From Alphaproteobacteria bacterium (lineage in GTDB: Bacteria; Pseudomonadota; Alphaproteobacteria; Thalassobaculales; Thalassobaculaceae): DNA of 17,510 nt. The notes under the pieces were generated by a model, which was not told where the DNA came from, did not search any database, and saw only the letters and a list, made by a program, of their open reading frames with translations. Shown one piece after another: positions 7,568 through 15,445 of the stretch; the stretch's first letter is position 1; each line of letters opens with the position of its first letter. The position numbers and the translations under genes are program-made. Location of the stretch: the NCBI GenBank assembly GCA_028822575.1, contig JAPKDN010000014.1:1-17510 (forward strand). The letters are read 5' to 3'.

Positions 7568-8182
7568 ATGATTTTGGTTGGACGCAATGTATCGCCTTTC
7601 GTGCGCCGCACCTCGGTGGTGCTTAAGCTCCTTGGGTTGACCTATGAGCAAAGCATGCTGTCGACCGCCGATGATTTGCCGGACATTTTGAAACGCAATC
7701 CTGTCGGTCGAGTGCCGGCCCTTATTCTCGACGACGGCGAGACATTACTGGATAGTGGGGCAATTATCGATCATCTCATCGAAGCTCACGACCAGGATAG
7801 AAAACTCCTCCCATCGTTGGGCGCGGCGCGGCGCGCGGTGCTGCGAACCACCGCTCTGGCGCATGGGGTGATGGAAAAAGGTGTATTGTCATCCTATGAG
7901 CGTAACCGCCGCCCCGAAGACAAGATCTTTCAGGGTTGGGTTGATCGATGCGATGGTCAGGTCGAATCGGGCCTCCAGGCATTGGAAGTTCAGGCCGCCG
8001 CCAAGACGGGAGAGTGGTTGCACGGCCATCACATAACCCTAGGAGATATCACGGTCGTTCTGGCCTACCAGTTCGTGCGGGCATCGGCGCGATACGTGGT
8101 CGATCGCAACGCATTCATGGCACTCGCGACGCTTTCGGATAAAGCCAACGCGATGCCAATTTTCGCAGAAACTAAGCCATAG
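7568..8182 (+). CDS. Glutathione S-transferase family protein
   Basis: The 204-residue protein has the size and order of a cytosolic GST. The N-terminal thioredoxin-like domain begins MILVGRNVSPFVRRT, with Ser9 in the position of the catalytic Ser/Cys. It continues with the glutathione-binding cis-Pro in VGRVPAL (Pro50) and the acidic-Ser pair in LDSGAIIDHL (Asp62-Ser63) that contacts the gamma-glutamyl group. The C-terminal half is all-helical, with the GDITVVLAYQF segment that corresponds to the family's N-capping/hydrophobic staple motif. The ATG at 7568 has GGGAGAG 4 bases upstream. It conjugates glutathione to an electrophile or reduces one; the substrate cannot be stated. It appears monocistronic, 271 bases before the cobalamin operon and divergent from the hypothetical gene. 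Confidence 0.92.
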   Translation: MILVGRNVSPFVRRTSVVLKLLGLTYEQSMLSTADDLPDILKRNPVGRVPALILDDGETLLDSGAIIDHLIEAHDQDRKLLPSLGAARRAVLRTTALAHGVMEKGVLSSYERNRRPEDKIFQGWVDRCDGQVESGLQALEVQAAAKTGEWLHGHHITLGDITVVLAYQFVRASARYVVDRNAFMALATLSDKANAMPIFAETKP

Positions 8183-8304
8183 AGGAATAGGACCATCGTC
8201 AAGCGATTCACGACGGTTGTAACGTTGACTCGCCGGCACGGGCAGCAGCTCTTTGCTTCCCCCTTGCCGCACCCTCTCAACCATCGTAAGTGTCAGCCTA
8301 GCAG

Positions 8305-8385
8305 CCCGGGACACGGTGGACCGTGACGGGCGTTTCGGGAATAGGAACCGGATAGATCCAACGAGGATATCCGTGGCGGCATGCT
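8305..8385 (+). promoter_or_regulatory. Degenerate cobalamin-riboswitch-like leader segment (uncertain)
   Basis: The 271 bases between the GST stop and the cbiX start hold no gene. Within them, GGGACACGGTGGACCGTG at 8308-8325 resembles the GGGAAxxCGGTG core and its hairpin in cobalamin riboswitches; it contains a perfect 6+6 inverted repeat, CACGGT (8312-8317) and ACCGTG (8320-8325). Further on, AACGAGGATATCCGTGGC (8360-8377) loosely resembles the 3' box read as AGTCAGGATACC...GCC in many alphaproteobacteria. The diagnostic CCCCGCAACTGT and GCCACTG elements are not found, so this may be a decayed or variant element, or chance. Its position before a cob operon is the expected one. Confidence 0.25.
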
Positions 8386-8453
8386 CCTGGGCTGAGGTGT
8401 GATCCTTGGGACCCTCCGCGTGGCCGCTTCGGCGGGCAGGGGGAGCGACGCGA

Positions 8454-9500
8454 ATGGCTGGAAAACTAGGAGTGATGGTCTGCGGGCATGGAAGCCGGGA
8501 CGAGAACGCGGTGAGCGAATTTGCCGTGCTCGCCGAAAGACTGACTGAACGACTGCCGCAATATCCGGTCGATTATGGCTATCTCGAATTCGCGACCCCA
8601 GTTATCCGCGACGGACTGAACGCACTCAAAGCTAGGGGTGTCGACGAAGTGCTGGCGATCCCTGGGATGCTATTTGCTGCCGGGCACGCCAAGAATGATA
8701 TCCCCTCGGTTCTCAATACCTTTCAGGCCCAGGACGGGCTGACGATCCGCTATGGCCGCGAGCTGGGCATTGATTTGAAGATGCTGAAAGCGGCGTCGGA
8801 GCGGGTCGAGGAAGCGGTGGCCGCGGCGGGCGACCATATCTCGCGCCACGAAACCTGTCTGGTCGTGGTTGGTCGCGGCGCTTCGGACCCTGACGCGAAC
8901 TCGAATGTCGCCAAGGTCATGCGGATGCTGTGGGAGGGTATGGGCTTCGGCTGGGGCGAGACCGCTTATTCTGGCGTTACCTTCCCATTGGTCGAACCGT
9001 CGCTGGAGCAAGTGGTCAAGCTTGGCTTCAAACGGGTGATCGTGTTCCCGTATTTTCTCTTCACCGGGGTTCTGGTCAAACGCATCTATGACTACACCGA
9101 CAAGGTGGCCGCCCGGCATCTTGGGGTTGAGTTCGTCAAGGCCGGGTATCTGAACGACCACCCCTTGGTAATCGACACTTTCGTCGATCGGGTTCAGGAG
9201 ATCCTGGAGGGCACTGGGAACATGAACTGCCAGATGTGCAAATACCGCAACCAGGTGCTGGGCTTCGAGGCCGAGGTTGGTCTGGATCAGGAAAGCCATC
9301 ACCATCACGTTGAGGGCATCGGGACTGGGACGGCCTCGACCGACGAGCATGCCCAAGACCAGTCCCATGAACATTCTCATGATCACAGCCATTCCCACGA
9401 TCATGACCACGCGCACGATCACGGGCACCACCATCACCCCTATCCCCATGCCGATCACCCGCTCGGGCCCAAGAGCATGACGGAGAAAGAGGATGGTTAG
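8454..9500 (+). CDS. cbiX: Sirohydrochlorin cobaltochelatase CbiX, long form with His-rich tail
   Basis: CbiX inserts Co2+ into sirohydrochlorin to give cobalt-factor II/precorrin-2, the entry to early-cobalt B12 synthesis. The 348-residue protein starts at the ATG at 8454, with GGGGGAG 10 bases upstream; an in-frame ATG at 8406 would add an Arg-rich 16-residue stretch unlike the family. Two CbiX-like halves are visible: VMVCGHGSRDE (His12) and GMLFAAGHAKND (His78) in the first, VVVGRGASDPDAN and VFPYFLFTGVL in the second. MNCQMCKYRN (Cys259, Cys262) is the CxxC region linked to an iron-sulfur centre in long CbiX proteins. From about residue 282 the tail is extremely His-rich (HEHSHDHSHSHDHDHAHDH), as in Bacillus CbiX, and probably binds metal. 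It is the first gene of the run cbiX-cobH-cobL-cobI-cbiG/cobJ-cobM. Confidence 0.93.
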   Translation: MAGKLGVMVCGHGSRDENAVSEFAVLAERLTERLPQYPVDYGYLEFATPVIRDGLNALKARGVDEVLAIPGMLFAAGHAKNDIPSVLNTFQAQDGLTIRYGRELGIDLKMLKAASERVEEAVAAAGDHISRHETCLVVVGRGASDPDANSNVAKVMRMLWEGMGFGWGETAYSGVTFPLVEPSLEQVVKLGFKRVIVFPYFLFTGVLVKRIYDYTDKVAARHLGVEFVKAGYLNDHPLVIDTFVDRVQEILEGTGNMNCQMCKYRNQVLGFEAEVGLDQESHHHHVEGIGTGTASTDEHAQDQSHEHSHDHSHSHDHDHAHDHGHHHHPYPHADHPLGPKSMTEKEDG

Positions 9501-9503
9501 GTC

Positions 9504-10148
9504 ATGGCGCTGGATTATCTGAAGGATCCGGCCGCGATCTATCACCTGTCCTTCGAGACGGCACGGGCCGAGGCGGACCTGTCCGGTTTCACCGAGTCGG
9601 AGGCTCAGGTCGCTATGCGTGTGATCCATGCCTGCGGTATGCCGGAGATTGCCCGCGACCTGAAATTTTCCAATGGTGCGGTGGATGCGGCGACCGCGGC
9701 CTTGGCGGTGGGCGCGCCGATCCTTTGCGACTGTACCATGGTCGCGGCAGGAATTTCACTGACCGCGAGCGGCTTAAACAACCCGGTTCTGACCTTCCTG
9801 GACCACGCGGATCTGGCGGGACGCGCGAAGGCCGAGGCAACCACTCGATCGGCCGCTCAAGTGCCGTTGTGGCGTCCCTATCAGGCGGGTGCCATCATCG
9901 CGATCGGCAACGCGCCAACCGCGTTGTTCCGGCTGATCGAAGAGATCCAGGCTGGTGCGCCGATGCCGGCGGTGGTACTGGGGTTTCCCGTTGGCTTTGT
10001 CGGGGCGGCTGAATCCAAACAGGCGCTAACCAGCGTAAAACCGTTAATTCCCCACCTGGCACTGCTGGGACGACGGGGCGGTAGTGCTATCGCTGCAGCT
10101 GCAGTAAACGCCCTCGCTAGGATTGCGGCGGGGCGGAGTCAGATATGA
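9504..10148 (+). CDS. cobH: Precorrin-8X (cobalt-precorrin-8) methylmutase
   Basis: CobH/CbiC moves the methyl group from C11 to C12, yielding (cobalt-)hydrogenobyrinate/cobyrinate. The 214-residue length is normal. The catalytic His is His42 in RVIHACGMPEIARDL. Other family blocks are PILCDCTMVAAGI, the APTALFRLIEEI helix and the VLGFPVGFVGAAESK loop. It starts 3 bases after cbiX and ends in an ATGA overlap with cobL, so the two are translationally coupled. Because cbiX is the first gene here and no CobG is present, the natural substrate is probably the cobalt-containing intermediate (CbiC role), which is inference from context. Confidence 0.95.
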   Translation: MALDYLKDPAAIYHLSFETARAEADLSGFTESEAQVAMRVIHACGMPEIARDLKFSNGAVDAATAALAVGAPILCDCTMVAAGISLTASGLNNPVLTFLDHADLAGRAKAEATTRSAAQVPLWRPYQAGAIIAIGNAPTALFRLIEEIQAGAPMPAVVLGFPVGFVGAAESKQALTSVKPLIPHLALLGRRGGSAIAAAAVNALARIAAGRSQI

Positions 10149-11413
10149 ACCAACGGGCCGCCGATCGGCACAACCCAAGCTGGCTAACGGTCGTCGGCAT
10201 CGGCGAAGACGGGCTTGACGGTCTGGCGCCGAGCACGCGGGTCCTGGTCGACGATGCTGAGATATTGATCGGTGGCGACCGACATCTGGCGATGCTGCCC
10301 GAGGATGGGCGGGAGCGGTTGAGCTGGCCGTCACCTCTACGGCTCCTGCTGGACCGGATCGAGAGCATGCGCGGGCGCCAGGTCTGTGTATTGGCCACCG
10401 GCGATCCAATGTGTTTCGGCATCGGAAGCACATTGGTTAAGCGCATCGCTCTAGAGGAGATGCTGATTATCCCGGCCGCCTCCGCGCTGGCGCTGGTGGC
10501 GGCACGGATGGGTTGGCCGGAACACGAAATCGACCTTCTGACCCTGCATGGGCGACCACTGGCGTTGCTGGAAAGTTACCTACAACCACGGGCCCGTTTA
10601 ATCATCCTCTCCGACGGCCCCACGACACCCGGCGCGGTCGCGGCGCGGTTGACCGAGCGCGGCTACGGGCAAAGCAAAATGAGCGTGCTGGAACACATGG
10701 GCGGGCCAGCGGAAAAACGCATCGATGGCACGGCCATTGATTGGCATCACCCCCCAGGTGAGGCCCTGAATACGATCGCGGTAGAACTGGTCGCTGGGCC
10801 CGACACGGCGACCCGACCAAGGCTTCCAGGTTTACCGGACGAGGCTTTCGTCAATGATGGCCAGTTAACCAAGTGCGAGGTCCGGGCCAGTACGCTCGCA
10901 GCTCTCGCGCCGGCGCCGCATGCGCTGCTGTGGGACGTTGGCGCTGGTTGTGGCTCGGTCGCCATCGAGTGGATGCGGGCGGACCGTCGGTGCCCGGCCA
11001 TCGCTATCGAACCTCGAGCCGAGCGTCGGGCCATGATTGCCGAGAACGCTGTGGCGCTTGGCGTGCCTGGCCTGAAGGTTGTTGACGGCGCCGCGCCGGA
11101 CGTACTCCTCGATCTTGTGGCGCCGGATGCGATCTTCATCGGCGGCGGCGCGTCGGTGGATGGCGTAATCGAGACGTGTTGGGCGGCACTCAAACACGGT
11201 GGTCGGTTGGTTGCGAACGTGGTGACCCTGGAGGGCGAGGCGGCGATCCTGGCTCACCAAGCGCGACTAGGAGGAGCTCTCACCCGGATTGCGATCTCCC
11301 GGGCCGAACCGGTTGGACCTTTCCAAGGCTGGCGTCCGCTGATGCCGGTGACTCAGTGGTGTGTCGTCAAGCCCCAGGGGGGCGCCACCAAATCATGGAG
11401 TGGAAAATCATGA
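10145..11413 (+). CDS. cobL: Precorrin-6Y C5,15-methyltransferase (decarboxylating), CbiE-CbiT fusion
   Basis: This 422-residue bifunctional enzyme has the usual CobL layout. Residues 1-200 form a tetrapyrrole methylase (CbiE part): WLTVVGIGEDGLDGL, then a CVLATGDPMCFGIG motif and the VLEHMGGPAEKRI segment. Residues 235-405 form a Rossmann SAM methyltransferase (CbiT part) with DVGAGCGSVAIEW at 264-276, AIEPRAERRAMI and DAIFIGGG. The two parts methylate C5 and C15 and remove the C12 acetate carboxyl group. It overlaps cobH by ATGA at its start and cobI by ATGA at its end. Nothing is truncated. Confidence 0.95.
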   Translation: MNQRAADRHNPSWLTVVGIGEDGLDGLAPSTRVLVDDAEILIGGDRHLAMLPEDGRERLSWPSPLRLLLDRIESMRGRQVCVLATGDPMCFGIGSTLVKRIALEEMLIIPAASALALVAARMGWPEHEIDLLTLHGRPLALLESYLQPRARLIILSDGPTTPGAVAARLTERGYGQSKMSVLEHMGGPAEKRIDGTAIDWHHPPGEALNTIAVELVAGPDTATRPRLPGLPDEAFVNDGQLTKCEVRASTLAALAPAPHALLWDVGAGCGSVAIEWMRADRRCPAIAIEPRAERRAMIAENAVALGVPGLKVVDGAAPDVLLDLVAPDAIFIGGGASVDGVIETCWAALKHGGRLVANVVTLEGEAAILAHQARLGGALTRIAISRAEPVGPFQGWRPLMPVTQWCVVKPQGGATKSWSGKS

Positions 11414-12114
11414 AGGGCCGACTGCACGGTGTCGGTGTCGGGCCGGGGGACCCGGACCTGATCACCCTGAAAGCGCTCAAGGTGTTGCGGGCTGCTAATA
11501 TCATTGCCTATCCGGCCCTGGAAGAAGGCGACAGTCTGGCCCGCGCCATCGCCGCGCCCCATATCCCGGAGGGCCGAGAGGAATTCGCCATCCGCATGCC
11601 GATGCTGGTGGATCGTTTCCCGGCCATGGAGGTTTATGATCAGGCTGCGGCGCGGATCTCCGAGGCATTGGACAATGGTAAGTCAGTGGCCGTGTTGTGC
11701 GAGGGCGATCCGTTCTTCTATGGCTCCTTCATGTATCTTTTCGGCCGGTTGGCTGACCGGCATCGGGTGGAGGTGATCCCCGGCGTCTCCTCCTTGATGG
11801 CTTGCGCGGCGGCTCTATCGGCGCCGTTGGCGGCACGCAATGATGTGCTGACGGTTTTACCGGCGCCCCTGGAAGATTCGGTGCTGGAGGCACGCCTGGC
11901 CGCCACCGACTCCGCCGCCATTGTCAAGGTTGGCCGGCATTTCGAACGTATTCGGGCCTTGCTCGAGCGATTGAACCTCGCCGAGAACGCCCATTATGTA
12001 GAGCGAGCGACCATGGAGAACCAAAGAGTTCTCCCATTGCTGGACGTCGACGAGACGGCGGTGCCGTATTTCTCGATGATTTTAATTCACAAACGAGGGC
12101 GGGCGTGGTCATGA
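11410..12114 (+). CDS. cobI: Precorrin-2 (cobalt-factor II) C20-methyltransferase
   Basis: CobI/CbiL adds the C20 methyl group to (cobalt-)precorrin-2. The ATG at 11410 overlaps the cobL stop (ATGA) and has GGAG 9 bases upstream; in-frame DNA further upstream belongs to cobL. The 234-residue product is a tetrapyrrole methylase: [16 protein letters not shown] (SAM loop) near the N terminus, VLCEGDPFFYGSF, VIPGVSSLMACAA and a C-terminal PYFSMILIHK strand. Length and motifs are normal. It ends in an ATGA overlap with the CbiG-CobJ gene. Confidence 0.95.
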   Translation: MKGRLHGVGVGPGDPDLITLKALKVLRAANIIAYPALEEGDSLARAIAAPHIPEGREEFAIRMPMLVDRFPAMEVYDQAAARISEALDNGKSVAVLCEGDPFFYGSFMYLFGRLADRHRVEVIPGVSSLMACAAALSAPLAARNDVLTVLPAPLEDSVLEARLAATDSAAIVKVGRHFERIRALLERLNLAENAHYVERATMENQRVLPLLDVDETAVPYFSMILIHKRGRAWS

Positions 12115-13895
12115 GGAACGGTATCACCGTTGTCACCACCTCTGGTGTCGCCGTCGCCCGCCAGATCGCCGATGCATTTGGCACCCCTTTGCGGGGTCGC
12201 CCCGCTGGTACCGATGGTTCGGTCGGTGATCTCGGCGCGCATCTGCGTGAACAATTCACCGGCGGCACCCCAATCATCTTCATTGGCGCTCTTGGTGCCC
12301 TGGTGCGCCTGCTGGCTCCGGTGATCAATGACAAGGCCAAGGATCCTGCCGTCGTGGCCGTGGCTGAGGATGGTAGTGCCGTGATCCCGGTGTTGGGGGG
12401 GCATCACGGCGCAAATGACCTGGCGCGCCGCGTGGCCGAGGTTTTGAGTATTGCGCCGGCGATCACCACGGCAAGCGACCTACAATTCGGCTTTGCCTTG
12501 GACAATCCTCCCGCCGGATGGGCCTTGGCGAATTTGGAGGATTACAAGGATTTCATGGCCCGACTATTGGCCGAATCGGCGGTTCGGGTCGAAGGGGACG
12601 TTCCTTGGCTCGTGGATACGGGCTTGCCGGTCCGCGAAGAAGCCGGTCTGAGGATAAAGGCGAGTGATTTCGCCGATGAACCCGGCGCCGACACCCTTCT
12701 GTATCACCCGGAAACCTTGGCGCTTGGCGTGGGATGCGAGCGAGATGTCGCGCCCGAGGAATTGATCGCGCTGGCGCGTAAAACCCTCACCGAGGCGGGA
12801 CTTGCGCCGGAAAGTGTCGCGACCGTCGTCTCGGTCGATGTGAAGATGGACGAGGCGGCGGTCCACGCGGTCGCCGAAGCTTTTGGGCGCCCGGCCCGTT
12901 TTTTCACCCCTGAGCGCTTGGAAGTGGAAACGCCGCGATTGGCTTCGCCTTCGGATATCGTGTTCCGCGAGGTCGGCTGCCACGGAGTTGCCGAGGCGGC
13001 AGCGTTGGCAACGGTAGGGACGAATGGTGTCCTCGTTGTGGAAAAGCAACGCTCCAAACGTTCGACCTGCGCGATTGCCCGCGCGCCCGGCCTGATCGAC
13101 GTATCAGCGGTCGGGATACCACGCGGTCGGTTGTTCGTGGTCGGCACAGGGCCTGGTACGGCGGATTGGCGCTCTCCCGAGGTTGATCGGCTGGTGGGAT
13201 TATCCACCGATCTCGTCGGCTATGGTCTGTATCTAGACCTCTTGGGCCCGCTCGCCGAGGGCAAGCGGCGGCACGGCTATCAATTGGGCGAGGAACGCGA
13301 CAGAGTGATCGCAGCGCTTGATTTGGCGGCGGAGGGGCGGACCGTATCGTTGGTCTGTTCTGGCGATCCGGGCATCTATGCCATGGCCAGCCTCGTGTTC
13401 GAATGTCTGGATGATATCGAGCGACGAGATTGGCGGCGGGTAGAGGTGGTTGTCTCGCCTGGAATCTCTGCTCTCCAAGCCTGTGCCGCGCGGATCGGCG
13501 CACCGCTTGGGCATGATTTCTGCACCATCTCGCTCTCGGATCTTTTGACTCCTTGGGAGGCGATCGAACGACGTTTGCGGGCCGCGGCCGAGGGCGATTT
13601 CGTGGTCGCGTTCTACAATCCCGCCTCGCTGCGTCGCCGTGCCCAACTTGTCCGGGCCCTTGAGATCCTGAAAGAGCATCGACCGGCAACAACCCCAGTG
13701 ATCCTGGGCAAGTCACTCGGCCGCCCTGAGGAAAGCCTGACGGTCACGCCGTTGGCAGAGTTCGATCCTGAGATCGTCGACATGCTCTCGCTAGTCATGG
13801 TCGGCAGTAGCCAGACCCGGTTGTCCGGCGGTCGGGTCTATACGCCTCGGGGCTATGCCGTCGCCGGGTCAAGCCAAGGAAAGGCCGCGTTATGA
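12111..13895 (+). CDS. cobJ: Fused CbiG (cobalt-precorrin-5A hydrolase) and CobJ (precorrin-3B C17-methyltransferase)
   Basis: One 594-residue protein with two enzymes. Residues 1-330 are CbiG: an N domain ([19 protein letters not shown], then [15 protein letters not shown] and [12 protein letters not shown]), a middle domain, and a CobE-like C domain ([10 protein letters not shown], then [14 protein letters not shown]). CbiG opens the delta-lactone and releases the C2 fragment as acetaldehyde. Residues 338-590 are CobJ/Cbi[67 protein letters not shown] and [12 protein letters not shown]. CobJ methylates C17 and contracts the ring. No stop or frameshift separates the halves. The ATG at 12111 shares ATGA with the cobI stop; an in-frame GTG at 12105 is an alternative. 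The next gene, cobM, encodes the step that lies between the two fused activities. Confidence 0.94.
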   Translation: MRNGITVVTTSGVAVARQIADAFGTPLRGRPAGTDGSVGDLGAHLREQFTGGTPIIFIGALGALVRLLAPVINDKAKDPAVVAVAEDGSAVIPVLGGHHGANDLARRVAEVLSIAPAITTASDLQFGFALDNPPAGWALANLEDYKDFMARLLAESAVRVEGDVPWLVDTGLPVREEAGLRIKASDFADEPGADTLLYHPETLALGVGCERDVAPEELIALARKTLTEAGLAPESVATVVSVDVKMDEAAVHAVAEAFGRPARFFTPERLEVETPRLASPSDIVFREVGCHGVAEAAALATVGTNGVLVVEKQRSKRSTCAIARAPGLIDVSAVGIPRGRLFVVGTGPGTADWRSPEVDRLVGLSTDLVGYGLYLDLLGPLAEGKRRHGYQLGEERDRVIAALDLAAEGRTVSLVCSGDPGIYAMASLVFECLDDIERRDWRRVEVVVSPGISALQACAARIGAPLGHDFCTISLSDLLTPWEAIERRLRAAAEGDFVVAFYNPASLRRRAQLVRALEILKEHRPATTPVILGKSLGRPEESLTVTPLAEFDPEIVDMLSLVMVGSSQTRLSGGRVYTPRGYAVAGSSQGKAAL

Positions 13896-14653
13896 CCGTG
13901 CATTTCATCGGCGCTGGGCCGGGTGACCCGGACTTGATTACCATCAAGGGGCGCGATCTGATCGCCCGTTGCCCGGTCTGCCTTTATGCTGGCTCGCTAG
14001 TGCCCGATGCGGTGGTCGCCTTCGCGCCGGAGGGGGCACTGGTATTGGATACTGCGCCAATGACCCTCGGTCGGATCATCGACGAAATGGCGGGGGCGCA
14101 GGGGCGCGGCGAGGACGTGGCCCGAGTACATTCCGGCGACCCATCGCTGTATGGCGCCATCGCCGAGCAGATTAGGCGTTTGCGCACCCTCGACATACCC
14201 TTCGACATCACACCGGGTGTGCCGGCTTTCGCGGCGGCGGCGGCGGCGTTGGGCCAGGAACTCACCCTGCCGGAAGTCGCCCAAACCGTGATCCTGACCC
14301 GGACGGCGATGAAATCCTCGGCCATGCCGCTGGGCGAAGAGCTCGAAGAGCTTGGCCGATCTGGCGCCACCTTGGCGATCCATCTCTCGATCCGCAACCT
14401 GCGTCATGTTCGCCGTGCATTGGAGCCGATCCACGGTCCGGATTGTCCGGTCGCCGTGGTCTATCGGGTGACCTGGCCGGACGAAAAGATCATCCGCGGA
14501 ACCTTGGCCGACATTGGTGGCAAGGTTCGGGCTGAGAAAATCACCCGAACGGCACTGCTCCTGGTCGGTCCGGCGTTAGCCACTGAGGATTTCCGGGATA
14601 GCGCACTTTACGACTCCGACCACGTACACGTGTTGCGGACGACCCGAGGATAG
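13892..14653 (+). CDS. cobM: Precorrin-4 (cobalt-precorrin-4) C11-methyltransferase
   Basis: CobM/CbiF adds the C11 methyl group. The 253-residue tetrapyrrole methylase has [17 protein letters not shown] at the N terminus, [47 protein letters not shown] and VILTRT, the CobM-specific order. Its ATG overlaps the CbiG-CobJ stop (ATGA), the fourth such overlap in a row. It is the last gene of this plus-strand run and faces the cobK stop across 30 bases. I see no convincing hairpin terminator in that gap. Confidence 0.95.
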   Translation: MTVHFIGAGPGDPDLITIKGRDLIARCPVCLYAGSLVPDAVVAFAPEGALVLDTAPMTLGRIIDEMAGAQGRGEDVARVHSGDPSLYGAIAEQIRRLRTLDIPFDITPGVPAFAAAAAALGQELTLPEVAQTVILTRTAMKSSAMPLGEELEELGRSGATLAIHLSIRNLRHVRRALEPIHGPDCPVAVVYRVTWPDEKIIRGTLADIGGKVRAEKITRTALLLVGPALATEDFRDSALYDSDHVHVLRTTRG

Positions 14654-14683
14654 GCGCCCTCGTCGATTGATGGTCCGTCGCCG

Positions 14684-15445
14684 TCAACGTGGCATTGCTT
14701 GAATCCAGGTCACCACGTCCTCGACACAATGCACGGAGTCGCCGGATGGAGGTGGTGGTCGCTGGATCATCACCACGGGTAGGCCCAGTTCCCGCGCCGC
14801 CTGGATTTTCGGGTAACTTGCATCCCCGCCGCTGTTTTTGGCGACGAGGCAGACGACGTCGTTCTCTAACAAAAATCGCTGTTCATTTTCCCGTGTGAAG
14901 GGGCCGCGCGCCATGATCATCCGGTCAACCACATTTATGATGTCTAAACCTGGGTCTTCGATGCTGCGCGCGATATAGCGTAGCCGATGCGCGTCCGCAA
15001 AAGCCATTAGCTCCGTTCGCCCGATGGTCAGGAAAACCGATGCCTCGTCTGCCAGCTTTGAGGCATTCAGCCAGCTGGCGGCTTCTTGGGGGCTGGCGAC
15101 TTCATGCCAAATAACACCGGGTTGAGGTCGCCAGACAGGGCGAACCAGATGCAAGACTGGCACGCCAACCGTCGCGGCCGCTTCAGCCGCGTGCCGGCTG
15201 ATCTGCGCCGCGAAGGGATGGGTCGCGTCGATCATCGCGGCGATGCGTTGGTCCCGAAGATAAGTGGTGAGACCATCGGCACCACCAAACCCGCCACGAC
15301 GGATTTTCCCTGCTGGCAGGCGTGGGGCTCTGGTCACGCCGGCCATTGACGTGATGACCTCGAAACTGTCGATACCGTTCAATCGCTGGGCAACCTCTAC
15401 GGCCTCCGTCGTCCCGCCAAGAATAAGTATTCGCCTACCAGCCAT
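14684..15445 (-). CDS. cobK: Precorrin-6A (cobalt-precorrin-6A) reductase
   Basis: CobK/CbiJ reduces the corrin C18-C19 double bond with NADPH. It has 253 residues from the ATG at 15445; a TTG at 15457 would add four residues. Family features are ILILGGTTEAVEVAQRL at the N terminus, RRGGFGGADGLTTYL, the AAMIDATHPFAAQIS block with its conserved THPFA, VFLTIGRTEL and CLVAKNSGGDASYPKIQAA near the C terminus. It overlaps the end of cbiD by 11 bases on the same strand, so the pair is one operon that converges on cobM. With CbiD as its partner the substrate is probably the cobalt form. Confidence 0.94.
   Translation of the reverse strand: MAGRRILILGGTTEAVEVAQRLNGIDSFEVITSMAGVTRAPRLPAGKIRRGGFGGADGLTTYLRDQRIAAMIDATHPFAAQISRHAAEAAATVGVPVLHLVRPVWRPQPGVIWHEVASPQEAASWLNASKLADEASVFLTIGRTELMAFADAHRLRYIARSIEDPGLDIINVVDRMIMARGPFTRENEQRFLLENDVVCLVAKNSGGDASYPKIQAARELGLPVVMIQRPPPPSGDSVHCVEDVVTWIQAMPR

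Noticed and set aside
8360..8420. Cobalamin B12-box-like AGCCCAGGAGCATGCCGCC on the minus strand
   Set aside because: It partly matches the GCCAGGAGACCTGCC box, but it would point away from any minus-strand gene and lacks the upstream GGGAAxxCGGTG core in that orientation.
8670..9629. Long minus-strand open frame opposite cbiX and cobH
   Set aside because: It is a GC-rich shadow of two clear genes, with composition unlike a real protein (Val/His/Met runs produced by the antisense of the His codons).
11176..11409. Longer N terminus for CobI (frame open from 11176)
   Set aside because: It lies inside cobL in another frame and has no family similarity; the ATGA overlap and GGAG support 11410.
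13984..14434. Minus-strand open frames opposite cobM
   Set aside because: Antisense shadows of a well-supported gene; no start signals and no recognisable motifs.
14654..14683. Bidirectional terminator between cobM and cobK
   Set aside because: The 30-base gap has no stable stem followed by T-runs on either strand.
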